From NCBI RefSeq assembly GCF_021556395.1, contig NZ_JAKGCS010000025.1, positions 124,001 to 188,000 on the forward strand: a DNA stretch of 64,000 nucleotides. The letters run 5' to 3'. Of this stretch, positions 1 through 8,559 are shown in pieces. Each line of letters begins with the position of its first letter. Position 1 is the first letter of the stretch. This DNA comes from Acuticoccus kalidii (lineage in GTDB: Bacteria > Pseudomonadota > Alphaproteobacteria > Rhizobiales > Amorphaceae). Under the pieces are notes generated by a model. It saw nothing but the letters and a program-made list of their open reading frames with translations. It was not told the DNA's origin and searched no databases. Both the position numbers and the translations under genes were made by a program.

Positions 1-298
1 AGATCGTGCCACCGACATTGGCGCGATAATATTTCACCGGATTGGCGACCGACTCGCCGACGAGCGAACTCGCCGCGAAATGGACGATCGCCGCCGGCTG
101 GTATCGATGCATCACCTCGATGAGACGCTTGGTGTCGCATACGTCGCCGACTTCGAGCGGTCCCCATCGCACGGCGCGGGCATGGCCTTGGCCGAGATTG
201 TCGTAGGTGACGGGCCGAAAGCCGCGCGCGGCGAGGCGTTTGCACGTGTGGGAGCCGACATAACCGGCGCCGCCCGTCACCAGGATGAAGTTCGACAT
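1..298 (-). CDS. galE: UDP-glucose 4-epimerase GalE, N-terminal part (runs off the window)
   Basis: This is the first 99 residues of an extended SDR nucleotide-sugar epimerase. The start ATG is at 298. Residues 8-17 hold the NAD-binding glycine motif (TGGAGYVGSH), followed by typical GalE features: YDNLGQGH near residue 38 and VHFAA near residue 73. The family interconverts UDP-glucose and UDP-galactose in the cytoplasm and supplies sugar donors for polysaccharide assembly. It lies 48 bases beyond the 2OG-oxygenase-like gene on the same strand, so it fits as a distal member of the polysaccharide locus. The C-terminal substrate-binding half is outside the window, so another UDP-sugar epimerase of the same family cannot be ruled out. 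Confidence 0.9.
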   Translation of the reverse strand, partial: MSNFILVTGGAGYVGSHTCKRLAARGFRPVTYDNLGQGHARAVRWGPLEVGDVCDTKRLIEVMHRYQPAAIVHFAASSLVGESVANPVKYYRANVGGTI

Positions 299-346
299 AC
301 TGACCGCACCTCCTCATTGCGGCACGGGACGCGCCTCGGTCGGCGT

Positions 347-1132
347 CTATCGCGTAAGATTATGATATTGTTCATGGTTTTTGTCTGATAGCGGCTGCGA
401 TCGCGGCGGCTTTGCGCGGCCCGAGCGGCGTAGAGCGCGTTTGAAGACGCTGTTGGCGTGCGGATCGACGAAATGAAGGATCGCGGTGCAACGGATCTGA
501 TCGGGCCGGAAGCGGTCGTTGGTGTGGACCGAGCGATAGCCCCAGAAGAGGCAGAGACTGCCGGGCTCGAGCGGCACACGGACGAACGCGCCGTCGGCAT
601 AGCGATGGCGTAGCGAGCGCTGGACGATCTTGTTGTCGAGGCCGATCCGGTCGACGAGATTGCGCAGATAGGTCCGTCGCAGCGGGCGGCGGTTGGCGAA
701 GATCACGAAGTCGCCGCCGCTCCCGGCCTCCGGGGCGATGACCGGGATCAGCGCGGTGAGGACGTAGGAGTCGTAATGGAAGATCAGCGACTCGGCCTGA
801 CCGCTTTCCCCGCACAGGATCCGCACGGTCTGCCGCCCCGCGATGCTGGGCAAAGAGCGCCTCAGCGCGTGTTCGCAGACCGCACGGCCGAAGGCGAGCA
901 TCGCCGGATCGCGGGCCCAGGTCTCGAGGAAGGTGCCGTCGAGCCCGTCGGTGCCTTCGATGAAGACGTACTCGCCGTTATTGGCGCTGGCGATGGACTT
1001 TATAGTGTCCTGCGTCCGCTTCAGCTCTTGGGCTGGGACAAAATTTCTGATGATGGCGACGCCATTGCGGTCGAGCTCTTTGGAAATCTCGGCCGGATCG
1101 AGGGTGGTGAGACGCGCCTCTGACGTATTCAT
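347..1132 (-). CDS. 2OG-Fe(II) oxygenase-like (PhyH-type fold) protein
   Basis: A 261-residue protein. I place the start at the ATG at 1132 because an AAGGAA ribosome site lies upstream; an in-frame extension to 1225 adds a low-quality Pro/Arg stretch. A possible iron triad is visible: H119-Y-D121 (HxD) and H203 in SVHTN, with R214 placed to hold 2-oxoglutarate. This suggests a cupin-fold non-heme iron dioxygenase, perhaps a hydroxylase of a sugar, lipid or peptide substituent. It is the gene after a GT4 glycosyltransferase and before galE. The C-terminal 30 residues are basic. The family call rests on the motif pattern alone; the substrate is unknown. Confidence 0.55.
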   Translation of the reverse strand: MNTSEARLTTLDPAEISKELDRNGVAIIRNFVPAQELKRTQDTIKSIASANNGEYVFIEGTDGLDGTFLETWARDPAMLAFGRAVCEHALRRSLPSIAGRQTVRILCGESGQAESLIFHYDSYVLTALIPVIAPEAGSGGDFVIFANRRPLRRTYLRNLVDRIGLDNKIVQRSLRHRYADGAFVRVPLEPGSLCLFWGYRSVHTNDRFRPDQIRCTAILHFVDPHANSVFKRALRRSGRAKPPRSQPLSDKNHEQYHNLTR

Positions 1133-1221
1133 GGTCGTATTCCTTTTGATTATGGACGAGGTCGCCGCCCCCGGACGGGGCGGCGGAAATCCGGGAAACC
1201 GACCGACGGCGCCACTGTCGC

Positions 1222-2481
1222 TCACCAGGTCGAAAGGGCCGGCTCGGCTCCTTGAGCGCGGGCGGCCTCTTGGGGGGGAAGGGTCACGGGAAGCAGGAAG
1301 GGCCGCGTCTCGTGCGCATGCATCGTGCGCTCGACGAGCGCGCCGAAGCGCTGGCGGAAACTCTCTTGGGAGAAGAGGCGCGCCTGGGCGACGATCCGCT
1401 CCGGATCGAAGCGGTCCTCGATCGTGCAGAACCGCTCGACCGCTTCGATGAGCGCCTCGGTCGACTGGGTGTCGAAGAAGAGCCCGGTTTCCCCGTCGAT
1501 GACGCTGTCGCGCACGCCGCCTTTGCCATAGGCGATGACCGGCACGCCGGAGGCCATCGCCTCGACCGGAACGATGCCGAAATCCTCGAGCGGCGGGAAG
1601 ATGACGGCCCGCGCGGTGCGATAGAGCACGGCGAGCTCCTCGTTCGGGACGCGGCCGAGAAAGCGGACATTGTCCCCCGCCTTCTGCTTCAGCGCGGCGG
1701 CGCCGTCACCCGAGCCGACGACGGTGAGGGGCAGGCCGAGCCGCGAAAACGCCTCGATGGCGATGTCGGCGCGCTTATAGGGCACGAGCTCGGAGATGAA
1801 GAGGAAGTGCGCGCCGCGGCGCTGCGGGCCGGGCCGATAGATCGACAGGTCGACCGGCGGATTGATGACCGTCGACTCGCGGCCATAATACCGGCGGATC
1901 CGTTCGGCCGCGAAGCTCGAATTGGCGACGAAATGATCGACCCGCGCCGCCGTCGACACGTCCCATTGGCGAAGCTGATGGGCGACGTGACCGAAGACGA
2001 AGCGCTGCACCGTCCCCATGGACCGGCAATAAAAGCCGTACTGGTCCCAGATATAGCGCATCGGCGTGTTGCAATAGCAGATGTGCGGCACGCCCGGCGG
2101 CACGATCACCCCCTTCGCGGGGCCCGATTCCACCGAGATCACGAGGTCGTAGCCCGACAGGTCGAGCTCTTCGAGCGCGCGCGGCATCAGCGGCAGATAG
2201 GCCTTGTAATGGGCCCGCGCCCCTGGAAGCCGGCCGATGAATGTCTCGGTGATCCGGTGGGCGCGGATGATGTCGGAGAGGCGCTCCGGGATCGCGACAT
2301 GGGTGAAGATGTCGGCCTGCGGGTAGAGCTTCAGCATCTCCTCGAGGACGCGCTCGCCGCCGCGCATCTTGACCAGCCAATAATAGATGATGGCGATCTT
2401 GCGCCGCGTCCGCGTGCGGCCGTCATGATCGAGGTGCGGGCCGCCTTCGGTCTCGGATGCGATTCCAAATGGATATTGCAT
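1222..2481 (-). CDS. GT4-family glycosyltransferase
   Basis: A 419-residue cytoplasmic GT-B glycosyltransferase. The N-terminal Rossmann domain begins at about residue 27 (KIAIIYYW, then MRGGERVLEE). The C-terminal donor-binding domain has ELVPYKR near residue 231 and the GT4 E-x7-E motif at E299/E307 (EDFGIVPVE). It should transfer a sugar from an NDP donor onto the growing lipid-linked repeat unit. The start is 3 bases from the stop of the Wzz/BY-kinase gene upstream, which implies co-translation. A GGGAG ribosome site precedes the ATG. Donor and acceptor specificity cannot be read from the sequence. Confidence 0.85.
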   Translation of the reverse strand: MQYPFGIASETEGGPHLDHDGRTRTRRKIAIIYYWLVKMRGGERVLEEMLKLYPQADIFTHVAIPERLSDIIRAHRITETFIGRLPGARAHYKAYLPLMPRALEELDLSGYDLVISVESGPAKGVIVPPGVPHICYCNTPMRYIWDQYGFYCRSMGTVQRFVFGHVAHQLRQWDVSTAARVDHFVANSSFAAERIRRYYGRESTVINPPVDLSIYRPGPQRRGAHFLFISELVPYKRADIAIEAFSRLGLPLTVVGSGDGAAALKQKAGDNVRFLGRVPNEELAVLYRTARAVIFPPLEDFGIVPVEAMASGVPVIAYGKGGVRDSVIDGETGLFFDTQSTEALIEAVERFCTIEDRFDPERIVAQARLFSQESFRQRFGALVERTMHAHETRPFLLPVTLPPQEAARAQGAEPALSTW

Positions 2482-2484
2482 GGC

Positions 2485-4707
2485 TCAGGCTCCCACCGAT
2501 CCGCCGCTGAGGACGGCGCGCTTTGCGCGGTTGAGGACGACGCCGGCGACGCGAACGTCGCTGTCAGCGAGGATGCGAAGGGCCCGCTCGACCATCGGCA
2601 GGCTCTCCTGCCCGGAGGCGACCACGAGGAGGGCGACGTCGGCATAGCGAGCGACGACGCGCGCGTCGGAGGCTTCGACGAGGGGCGGCGTGTCGAGGAT
2701 GACGACGTCGTAGATGTCGGCGAGATGGTCGAGGAGGATCTGAAAGCGTGGCGTCGAGAAGAGATCGGCCCCGCCCATCGGGTGGACGGCGGCGGGGATG
2801 TAGTCGATCCCGGTCGGCTTATGGTGCTGAATCACCTGGTCGGGCTCGACAGTGCCCTTCAGATAGTCCGCAAGGCACGGCACGCGCGCCGTGCGGTTCG
2901 CACGATTGCCGAACACCTCCCAGAACACCGGGCGGCGCACGTCGCATTCGACCATCACGACGTGCCGGCCGATCACTTGCATCACCGAGGCGAGGGAAGT
3001 CGAAGTCGTCGTCTTGCCCTGGCCGGTCTCGGCCGAGCAGACCATGAGGACGAGACTCTCCCCGCCGAGCTGTTCGAGGTTGAGCGCCGCGCGGAGCGCC
3101 CGCACCGCCTCGGCGAACGGGGTGAGGGAGCGGCGCGAGAGCTGGCGCAGGATCCAGCCGCGACCGCGCACCCGGCTGACATTGGGGAGCGCGGCCAGCA
3201 CCGGCAGGCGCAGGCGCGTGCGCACCTCGTGCGGTGTCTCGACCCGGTTCGCCGTCAGCGCCAGCGCGAAAACGAGCGCGATGCCGATCGAGAGGCCGAA
3301 CCCACCCGCCGCCGCGAGCACCAGCTTCGAGCGCGGATAGGCGGGGGAGAAGGGTGCGTTGGCGACCGAAATGATGCGCGCGTCGGCCTGTTGGAGTTCG
3401 GCTTGCTGCGTCGTCTCCATGTAGCGGTTGAGGAACATCTCGTAGATCGCGCGCGTCGCGTCGGCCGACCGTTCGAGTTGGCGCAGCCGCACCGAGTTGC
3501 GCGAAATCTCGACGAGGCGCTCCTCGTGCTCCTTGATCGCCGCGTCGAGCTCCCGCTCGCGGGCGAGTTCGACCGCGACATCGCTCTTCAGCGCGGCGAC
3601 CGCCTTGCCGACTTCGACGTCGAAGGCGCGGTCGATATCCTCGAGTTCGGCGGCGACGGCGACCTGGTCGGGATGCTCGCGCCCGTATTTCTTGCCGAGC
3701 TCGGCCTGACGGCGTTGGAGCTCCGCCTTTTGCTGGCTGAGGGTCAGAATGAGGGGCGAGGTGAGGGCGGAGGCGGCGGCCGGCATCCCGCCGCTTTCGA
3801 GGAGCTCGTGGACCTGGTCATAGCGCGCTTCGGCCATCACGCGGGCGCCGCGGGCGCGGGTGAGCTCTTGGTTGAGCTGGGCGAGCTGCTGGTTGATCGT
3901 GTCTTCGCTGCCGACCGTCAGCGCCTGCGAGGCCTTGAAGGCGACGACGTCCGCCTCGGTCCGCTCGACCGAATCCTTGAGGCGCGCGATGCGCTCGTTC
4001 AGCCAGACGCTGCCGTCCTCGGTGGTTTGGCGCTTCTGGTCGATCTGATCCTGGATATAGCGTTTCGCGATCGCGTTGGCGAAGCGGGCCGCGGTCTGCG
4101 GGTCGGGATCGGTAAAGCCGATATTGAGGACGTGCGAGATGCCCTCGCGGTTCACCGACAGGCGCTGTTGCAGCATGCCGATCACGAGATCGCGCGGGTC
4201 GCGGGGGTCGGGCGCTTTTTCCGGCAGCGGCGCCGCGGGTTCGGCGAGGCCGAGATTGGTCTTCGCCGACAGCATCCAGCCGCGCAACGTTTCGACGATG
4301 CGGTCGACGGCGCCTTTCGGCCGCTCGATACGCGGATCCCAGTCGGGATCGTCGACGAGATCGAGCTGATCGACCACCTTGCCGAGAAGAAGGTTCGACC
4401 GGATCACCGACACCTCGCCCGCGACCACGGAGGCGCTGAGCGACAGGTCGGCCACCACCGCGCGGACGTTGGTGACGTTCTTCTGCCGATCGTCGAGGAG
4501 GACCGTCGCCGCGGCGAAATATTGCGGCGTCACCTGGCGCAAGGCGTAGAGGGCGACGAGCATCGTTACGACGAGGCAGGCCGCGATCGTCCACTTGCCG
4601 GCCCAGATGATCTGGATCACGCGACCGAGATCGACGGTCTCGGCGGTTTGAGTTTCGTGCTCGACGGTCTTCAGCGGCACGATATCGTTGCGATTAAGGA
4701 TGTTCAT
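2485..4707 (-). CDS. Wzz chain-length / BY-kinase polysaccharide export protein (ExoP/Wzc-like)
   Basis: A 740-residue inner-membrane polysaccharide co-polymerase. An N-terminal Wzz domain follows TM1 (about 39-57). A long periplasmic coiled-coil segment (about 220-440) leads to TM2 (about 460-485). The cytoplasmic ATPase has Walker A GQGKTTTS near 563-570, Walker A' VVMVECDVRRP near 584 and Walker B VVILDTPPL near 667. In the family this protein controls chain length and export through phosphorylation of a C-terminal tyrosine cluster. Here the protein ends about 20 residues after the last core strand and has no tyrosine there. I chose ATG 4707 (AAGAG 8 bases upstream) over GTG 4713. It heads the distal group GT4-oxygenase-galE. 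Confidence 0.9.
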   Translation of the reverse strand: MNILNRNDIVPLKTVEHETQTAETVDLGRVIQIIWAGKWTIAACLVVTMLVALYALRQVTPQYFAAATVLLDDRQKNVTNVRAVVADLSLSASVVAGEVSVIRSNLLLGKVVDQLDLVDDPDWDPRIERPKGAVDRIVETLRGWMLSAKTNLGLAEPAAPLPEKAPDPRDPRDLVIGMLQQRLSVNREGISHVLNIGFTDPDPQTAARFANAIAKRYIQDQIDQKRQTTEDGSVWLNERIARLKDSVERTEADVVAFKASQALTVGSEDTINQQLAQLNQELTRARGARVMAEARYDQVHELLESGGMPAAASALTSPLILTLSQQKAELQRRQAELGKKYGREHPDQVAVAAELEDIDRAFDVEVGKAVAALKSDVAVELARERELDAAIKEHEERLVEISRNSVRLRQLERSADATRAIYEMFLNRYMETTQQAELQQADARIISVANAPFSPAYPRSKLVLAAAGGFGLSIGIALVFALALTANRVETPHEVRTRLRLPVLAALPNVSRVRGRGWILRQLSRRSLTPFAEAVRALRAALNLEQLGGESLVLMVCSAETGQGKTTTSTSLASVMQVIGRHVVMVECDVRRPVFWEVFGNRANRTARVPCLADYLKGTVEPDQVIQHHKPTGIDYIPAAVHPMGGADLFSTPRFQILLDHLADIYDVVILDTPPLVEASDARVVARYADVALLVVASGQESLPMVERALRILADSDVRVAGVVLNRAKRAVLSGGSVGA

Positions 4708-4893
4708 ATGCACGGCTCTTTCGCCGTCGGGGCGATCGAATCGCGGCGTGCGGCCTGTTGCGAGCGGGGGTGGAACTTGTCGGCGTGTCCGTGCTTCTCC
4801 TCGAAAGGTCGCGTATGCCGGGATGTGGATCGCCGCGCCCCGGACGTGCGGGTGTTTGGCCGCGACGAAGCGAGGGTGAAGGACGGACCGCCG

Positions 4894-5046
4894 ATGACGG
4901 TGCGACGCATGGCCGAAAGCAGGGGGAGCGGACTATTGCCGAACGACAATGACCTGTTGTTCTGGAACGGCAGGCGGATCCGCCTTGCCGTTTTCGTTGC
5001 ATTGATCGTCTTCTGGGGCGCGGTCGCGCTCGCTTTTCTGCTGTAG
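4894..5046 (+). CDS. Small single-pass membrane protein (50 aa), hypothetical
   Basis: A 50-residue reading frame on the plus strand, between the divergent Wzz/BY-kinase gene and the end of the GT4 gene. An AAGGA ribosome site lies 10 bases before ATG 4894. The N-terminal half is polar (GLLPNDNDLLFWNGRRIR) and is followed by one clear transmembrane segment (about residues 32-50) running to the C-terminus, with arginines just before it. It looks like the tiny membrane proteins sometimes found in polysaccharide loci, but I do not recognise a family. A second in-frame ATG at 4909 is possible. It is the only gene on this strand in the first 24 kb. Confidence 0.5.
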   Translation: MTVRRMAESRGSGLLPNDNDLLFWNGRRIRLAVFVALIVFWGAVALAFLL

Positions 5047-5089
5047 GCCCGGCAGGCGTCCGGCCGGCGCGCCACGGTGCGCGGGCCGG

Positions 5090-6238
5090 TCATGACAGCG
5101 TCTCCGTCGAGAAGCGGCGGCGCGCGTCATGGGCGGCGGCGTGAGCCCGCGCGGCGAGCGCCTCGTAGGCGTGGCGGTCGTTCGCGAGGCGCACGAGAGC
5201 TTCGGCGGCCGCGTCGACGCTCGGATCGGCCCATTGGCTGCCGCCATAGATCCCCGCATCGTCCACGACATCGATGAGCGTATACGGCACGAGCACGCTA
5301 TCGCGCGGCGACATGAAGTCGACATTGCCGGACCAGCCGGTGGCGATCGCCGGCACGCCCTGCGCCATCGCTTCGAGAAGGGGAAGGCCGAACCCCTCCG
5401 CCCGGTGCATCGACAAGATCACGTCGCTCTCCCGGTAGAGCGCGACGAGCGCGGCCTCGTCGAGGAAGCCGGTGATGACCGTCGCGTTCGCCATCGCCTC
5501 GACCTTTTCGAGGAGGCGCCGCGCCTCGGAACCGCCGCCATGGAGCTTGACGACGAGGCGGGCCTTGGGATCGGCGCCGAAGGCTTGCTCGAAGGCGGCG
5601 ATGGCGGCCACCGGGTTCTTGCGGCTGAGGCTCGACCGGCTGTCGGCCATCACGAGGACGGTGAAAGGATCCCCTTGCCGGTGCTGGCGGGGCGTCGCCG
5701 GGTCGATCGGATGGGGGACGACGTGGATCGGCTGGTCGAACAGTTGGCCGAGGCTGTGGGCTGCGAAGTGGCTGGGCACCCAGATCTCGGAGACGAGGGA
5801 GCCGAATTCGCGCCAGCCGGGCGGCGGGTCGGGCAGCTCCCAGGCCCAATAGCCGATCCGGTACGCCTTCGCCGCCTCCGGCAGGACCGATTGCACGAGT
5901 GTCGCCGTCTGCGGTGCGGCGCAGTGGAAGATGTAGGCCGTCGCCGTCTCGTGCGGGACGTGAGCGAGCGGATTGCGCAGCGCCGCGGTGCCGTCGATCA
6001 ATTGCGTTCCGGGATGCTCGCGGGCGAGGGCGTCGAAGTGGAGTTTCGCGCCGGAGCCGATGCCGTTGCGCCGGCCGAGCATCCCGACGACCGCGAGACG
6101 CGAGAGGTCGCGTCGTGCGTCCTCCCGGCCGAGGCGCAGGTGCGCCAGGGTGCGGCAGCTCGCGAGATAGGCGGACTTGAGCGGAGCCTTCAGTGTCGGG
6201 CCGAGGGCCCGCGCGGTCGTGGCGACGGAGCCGATCAT
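5090..6238 (-). CDS. GT4-family glycosyltransferase
   Basis: A 382-residue GT-B protein. The central WAWELPDPPPGW segment (about 131-142) and the donor-site E-x7-E pair E281/E289 (EGFGLPLLE) mark a GT4 enzyme that adds a sugar to a lipid-linked acceptor on the cytoplasmic face. The N-terminal region is relatively short and divergent. Its start overlaps the stop of the GT2 gene by 4 bases (ATGA type), so the two are translationally coupled. It is the last gene of the tight minus-strand run that begins with the sugar transferase at 23379. Donor sugar unknown. Confidence 0.85.
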   Translation of the reverse strand: MIGSVATTARALGPTLKAPLKSAYLASCRTLAHLRLGREDARRDLSRLAVVGMLGRRNGIGSGAKLHFDALAREHPGTQLIDGTAALRNPLAHVPHETATAYIFHCAAPQTATLVQSVLPEAAKAYRIGYWAWELPDPPPGWREFGSLVSEIWVPSHFAAHSLGQLFDQPIHVVPHPIDPATPRQHRQGDPFTVLVMADSRSSLSRKNPVAAIAAFEQAFGADPKARLVVKLHGGGSEARRLLEKVEAMANATVITGFLDEAALVALYRESDVILSMHRAEGFGLPLLEAMAQGVPAIATGWSGNVDFMSPRDSVLVPYTLIDVVDDAGIYGGSQWADPSVDAAAEALVRLANDRHAYEALAARAHAAAHDARRRFSTETLS

Positions 6239-7293
6239 AGCCGCCCCGCACGCTCGGGCCGCAGGCGCCCGGACACGAGATCCTTGATCGCGAGGAGATT
6301 GCCCTTGAGGCGGCCGCGCCGATCGACGAACGGCTCGGGCGTCAGCGCCTTTCCGACATTGGCCGCGAGATTGCGGCTGATGCGGATCAGCGCGTAGCTG
6401 AGCGGATAGGCGCCGCCTCTCGACTTATAAGCGAGATAGAGCGGGTTCGCGATCTGCGAGTAGCCGAGATTGAGGCCCGAGCCGCGGCCCGATTTGGTCC
6501 CGAGATGCACCCCACGCGCGGCCGAGAGGCGCGCGATCCCGCCATGCCGGCCGAGCCGGCGGGTAAAGTCGACATCCTCCTGCCATCCGTAGAGCTGCAG
6601 CCGCTCGTCGACGCGCACGCCGTGCCGGCGAACGGTCTCCATGCGCACGGCCATGTTGCAGCCATAGCCGCAAAAGGTCGGATCCATCCGCTTGTCGATC
6701 GGGCCGTGGGCGATCCAGTCGTCGAGGAGGACCGCGCGGCCCTCCTCGGCGCTGAAGCCGGGGCCGGTGATGCCGTCGGCGATCACGGTGCCGGTGGCGA
6801 CGGCGAGATAACGGTCGTTCGCGAACGCCGCTTCCATCTCGGACAGATAGTCGGGCGCGGGAAGGAAGTCGTCGTCGAGGAAGACGACGATATCGGCGTC
6901 GCCCGCCTCGTCGAGGATCTTGTTGCGCTGCCGGGGCAGGCCCGGATCGCTGTAGAGGACGGTGAGGGTGCCCGGCCCGAAGGCGATACCGTCGAGGTCG
7001 GCGGGCTCGGTGGCGCAGATGATGACCCGGTCGGGCCGGCGATATTGCCGGTCGAGCTCGTGCAGCGTCTCCTGCAGGATCGGCGCCCGGCCGCGCGTCG
7101 CAATTCCGACGGCGATGGTGAGGTCGGACGGCTCGTCCCTCGGCGCGAGAAGGGTGACGAGATCGACCGGGATGCCGGTCTGCCGAACGTCGGTGCCGAG
7201 CGGTGCGCCCTCGCGGCTGCGAGAAACTGCGCACCTGTGCGGACCCGACGATCGGGCCTTGAACGCGAAACTGTCGGGTCGCCACGTGCCCAT
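6235..7293 (-). CDS. GT2-family glycosyltransferase
   Basis: A GT-A fold transferase of 352 residues from ATG 7293. The catalytic core starts near residue 57 (LTIAVGIATRGRAP) and the metal/NDP-sugar motif is D140-D141-D142 (VVFLDDDFLP). A further in-frame ATG at 7389 would leave only 3 bases to the preceding gene, but it adds a low-complexity Arg/Pro-rich stretch; a GGAGG lies 5 bases before 7293, so I prefer the shorter form. It overlaps the next GT4 gene by 4 bases. The likely role is addition of one residue to the glycan made by this locus. Specificity is unknown. Confidence 0.85.
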   Translation of the reverse strand: MGTWRPDSFAFKARSSGPHRCAVSRSREGAPLGTDVRQTGIPVDLVTLLAPRDEPSDLTIAVGIATRGRAPILQETLHELDRQYRRPDRVIICATEPADLDGIAFGPGTLTVLYSDPGLPRQRNKILDEAGDADIVVFLDDDFLPAPDYLSEMEAAFANDRYLAVATGTVIADGITGPGFSAEEGRAVLLDDWIAHGPIDKRMDPTFCGYGCNMAVRMETVRRHGVRVDERLQLYGWQEDVDFTRRLGRHGGIARLSAARGVHLGTKSGRGSGLNLGYSQIANPLYLAYKSRGGAYPLSYALIRISRNLAANVGKALTPEPFVDRRGRLKGNLLAIKDLVSGRLRPERAGRL

Positions 7294-7298
7294 TCCGT

Positions 7299-7303
7299 CC
7301 TCC
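7299..7303 (-). promoter_or_regulatory. Strong ribosome-binding site deciding the GT2 start
   Basis: GGAGG on the minus strand, 5 bases upstream of ATG 7293. It lies inside the longer reading frame that begins at 7389 and is the main reason for choosing the downstream start. Confidence 0.5.
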
Positions 7304-7392
7304 AATCGGGTTTTATTCGGCGCGCCGGGTCGGTCTCGCCGGGGGGCGAGGGGCGATCGTGTCGGCGTGTCGGTCTTGGTGCGGGCCATCGT

Positions 7393-8559
7393 TCAATCCC
7401 CCCAGGTCCGCCCGGGAGGCATGTCGATCTCGCGCCCTTCGACCCAGTAGATCTTGCCCGGCCCCTTGGTGAGGCGGCCGCTCGTCGTCTTCCAATTCCA
7501 GCCGCGAAGGCTCGTCATGTGGACGGCGGCGCCGGGGTCGTTGAAAGCGAAGAGCTGGTCGACCTTCGGGGGCTCCTTCCCGTTGATCAGGAAGAAGCCG
7601 CCGAAGAAGTCGATGCGGCCGACCGCGATGTGGAAGGGGGGCGTCGATGGCGGCCGGATCTCGATCCGGCAGCTCACGAAGTCGATGATGCCGTTATTGT
7701 CCCAGACGACGCGCTCGCAATAATCGAGCGAGCAGCTCACGAAGCGCAGCTCGAAGCCCGCCGTGTTCACCACGAGATTTTCGCAGTTGAAGAGCGCCGA
7801 CTGATTGAAGGACACGCCTTCGCCGGCGTCCTCGAGGTCATAGGGACAGTCGAGCGCCGAGCGGCAATGATAGACGGAGATGTGGTCGAAGCTGATGATA
7901 TAGGCCCGGTCGCCCATCAGGATCCCGGTATAGAAGCCGTGGATCGCGCAGTCGCGGATCACCGTCCGGCTCGAATGGGCCGGCAGATCCGTGTGGAAGA
8001 AGAGCCCGGCGGTGTAGGTCGAGGCGCGTCCCGGCCCGATCAGCTCGAAGCCTTGAAAGGCGGTCCGCTCGTGCCCGTATTGCGGGCTGCTGTCGGCGGC
8101 GAAGTGAACGGCGTTCGACTTTTCCGGGAGCCGGGTGAAGTCGAGCCGCGTGCCGTCGCCATAGACCGAGGTTCGCGCCGGATTGAGGCGGAGGCCCCGG
8201 TTGAGGACATAGGCCGCCCCGGTATTGGGAAGGTAGACCCCGCCGCCGGCCTCGGTTCGGGCGGTGGCGTCGAGCGCGCTCTGGATCGCGCACCAGTCGA
8301 TCTCATCGTCGAGGCTCGTGGCGGCCGGAAAGTCGGCGCGTGCGGCTTCGAGGCTCTGATAACGCTCCGAGAGCGGGTGAGAGGCGCCGTCGCCGATCGC
8401 CTGGTGCGGCGTGCAGGAGGCGACATCGCGCTGGGGGGCGGCGTCGGCGGGTGATGCGCTCGCGAGCGCCTGCGTGCCGGCGACCGTTGCGGCCGCCCCG
8501 ACGAGCCAGCGCCGCCGCGTCGTGACACAGAAATCGTGAGGAATGTCGATCGTTCTCAT
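7393..8559 (-). CDS. Tat-exported right-handed beta-helix protein (pectate-lyase superfamily-like)
   Basis: A 388-residue protein with a twin-arginine signal: TTRRRWLVG at residues 13-21, then a hydrophobic Ala-rich stretch and an Ala-x-Ala cleavage region near residue 41. The mature part shows the short repeating strands of a parallel beta-helix (for example RDCAIHGFYTGILMG and FNQSALFNCENLVV), as in polysaccharide lyases, epimerases and glycosidases. It probably acts on the polymer in the periplasm, as a lyase or a trimming/epimerising enzyme. Catalytic residues cannot be assigned. The start overlaps the upstream hydrolase stop by 4 bases, and the stop lies inside the tight glycosyltransferase run. 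Confidence 0.65.
   Translation of the reverse strand: MRTIDIPHDFCVTTRRRWLVGAAATVAGTQALASASPADAAPQRDVASCTPHQAIGDGASHPLSERYQSLEAARADFPAATSLDDEIDWCAIQSALDATARTEAGGGVYLPNTGAAYVLNRGLRLNPARTSVYGDGTRLDFTRLPEKSNAVHFAADSSPQYGHERTAFQGFELIGPGRASTYTAGLFFHTDLPAHSSRTVIRDCAIHGFYTGILMGDRAYIISFDHISVYHCRSALDCPYDLEDAGEGVSFNQSALFNCENLVVNTAGFELRFVSCSLDYCERVVWDNNGIIDFVSCRIEIRPPSTPPFHIAVGRIDFFGGFFLINGKEPPKVDQLFAFNDPGAAVHMTSLRGWNWKTTSGRLTKGPGKIYWVEGREIDMPPGRTWGD

Noticed and set aside
1252-5046. A 1264-residue open frame on the plus strand opposite two minus-strand genes
   Set aside because: It mirrors the GT4 and Wzz/BY-kinase genes with Arg/Asp/His-rich low-complexity sequence typical of antisense frames in G+C-rich DNA. 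Only its last 51 codons, which have their own start and ribosome site, look like a gene.
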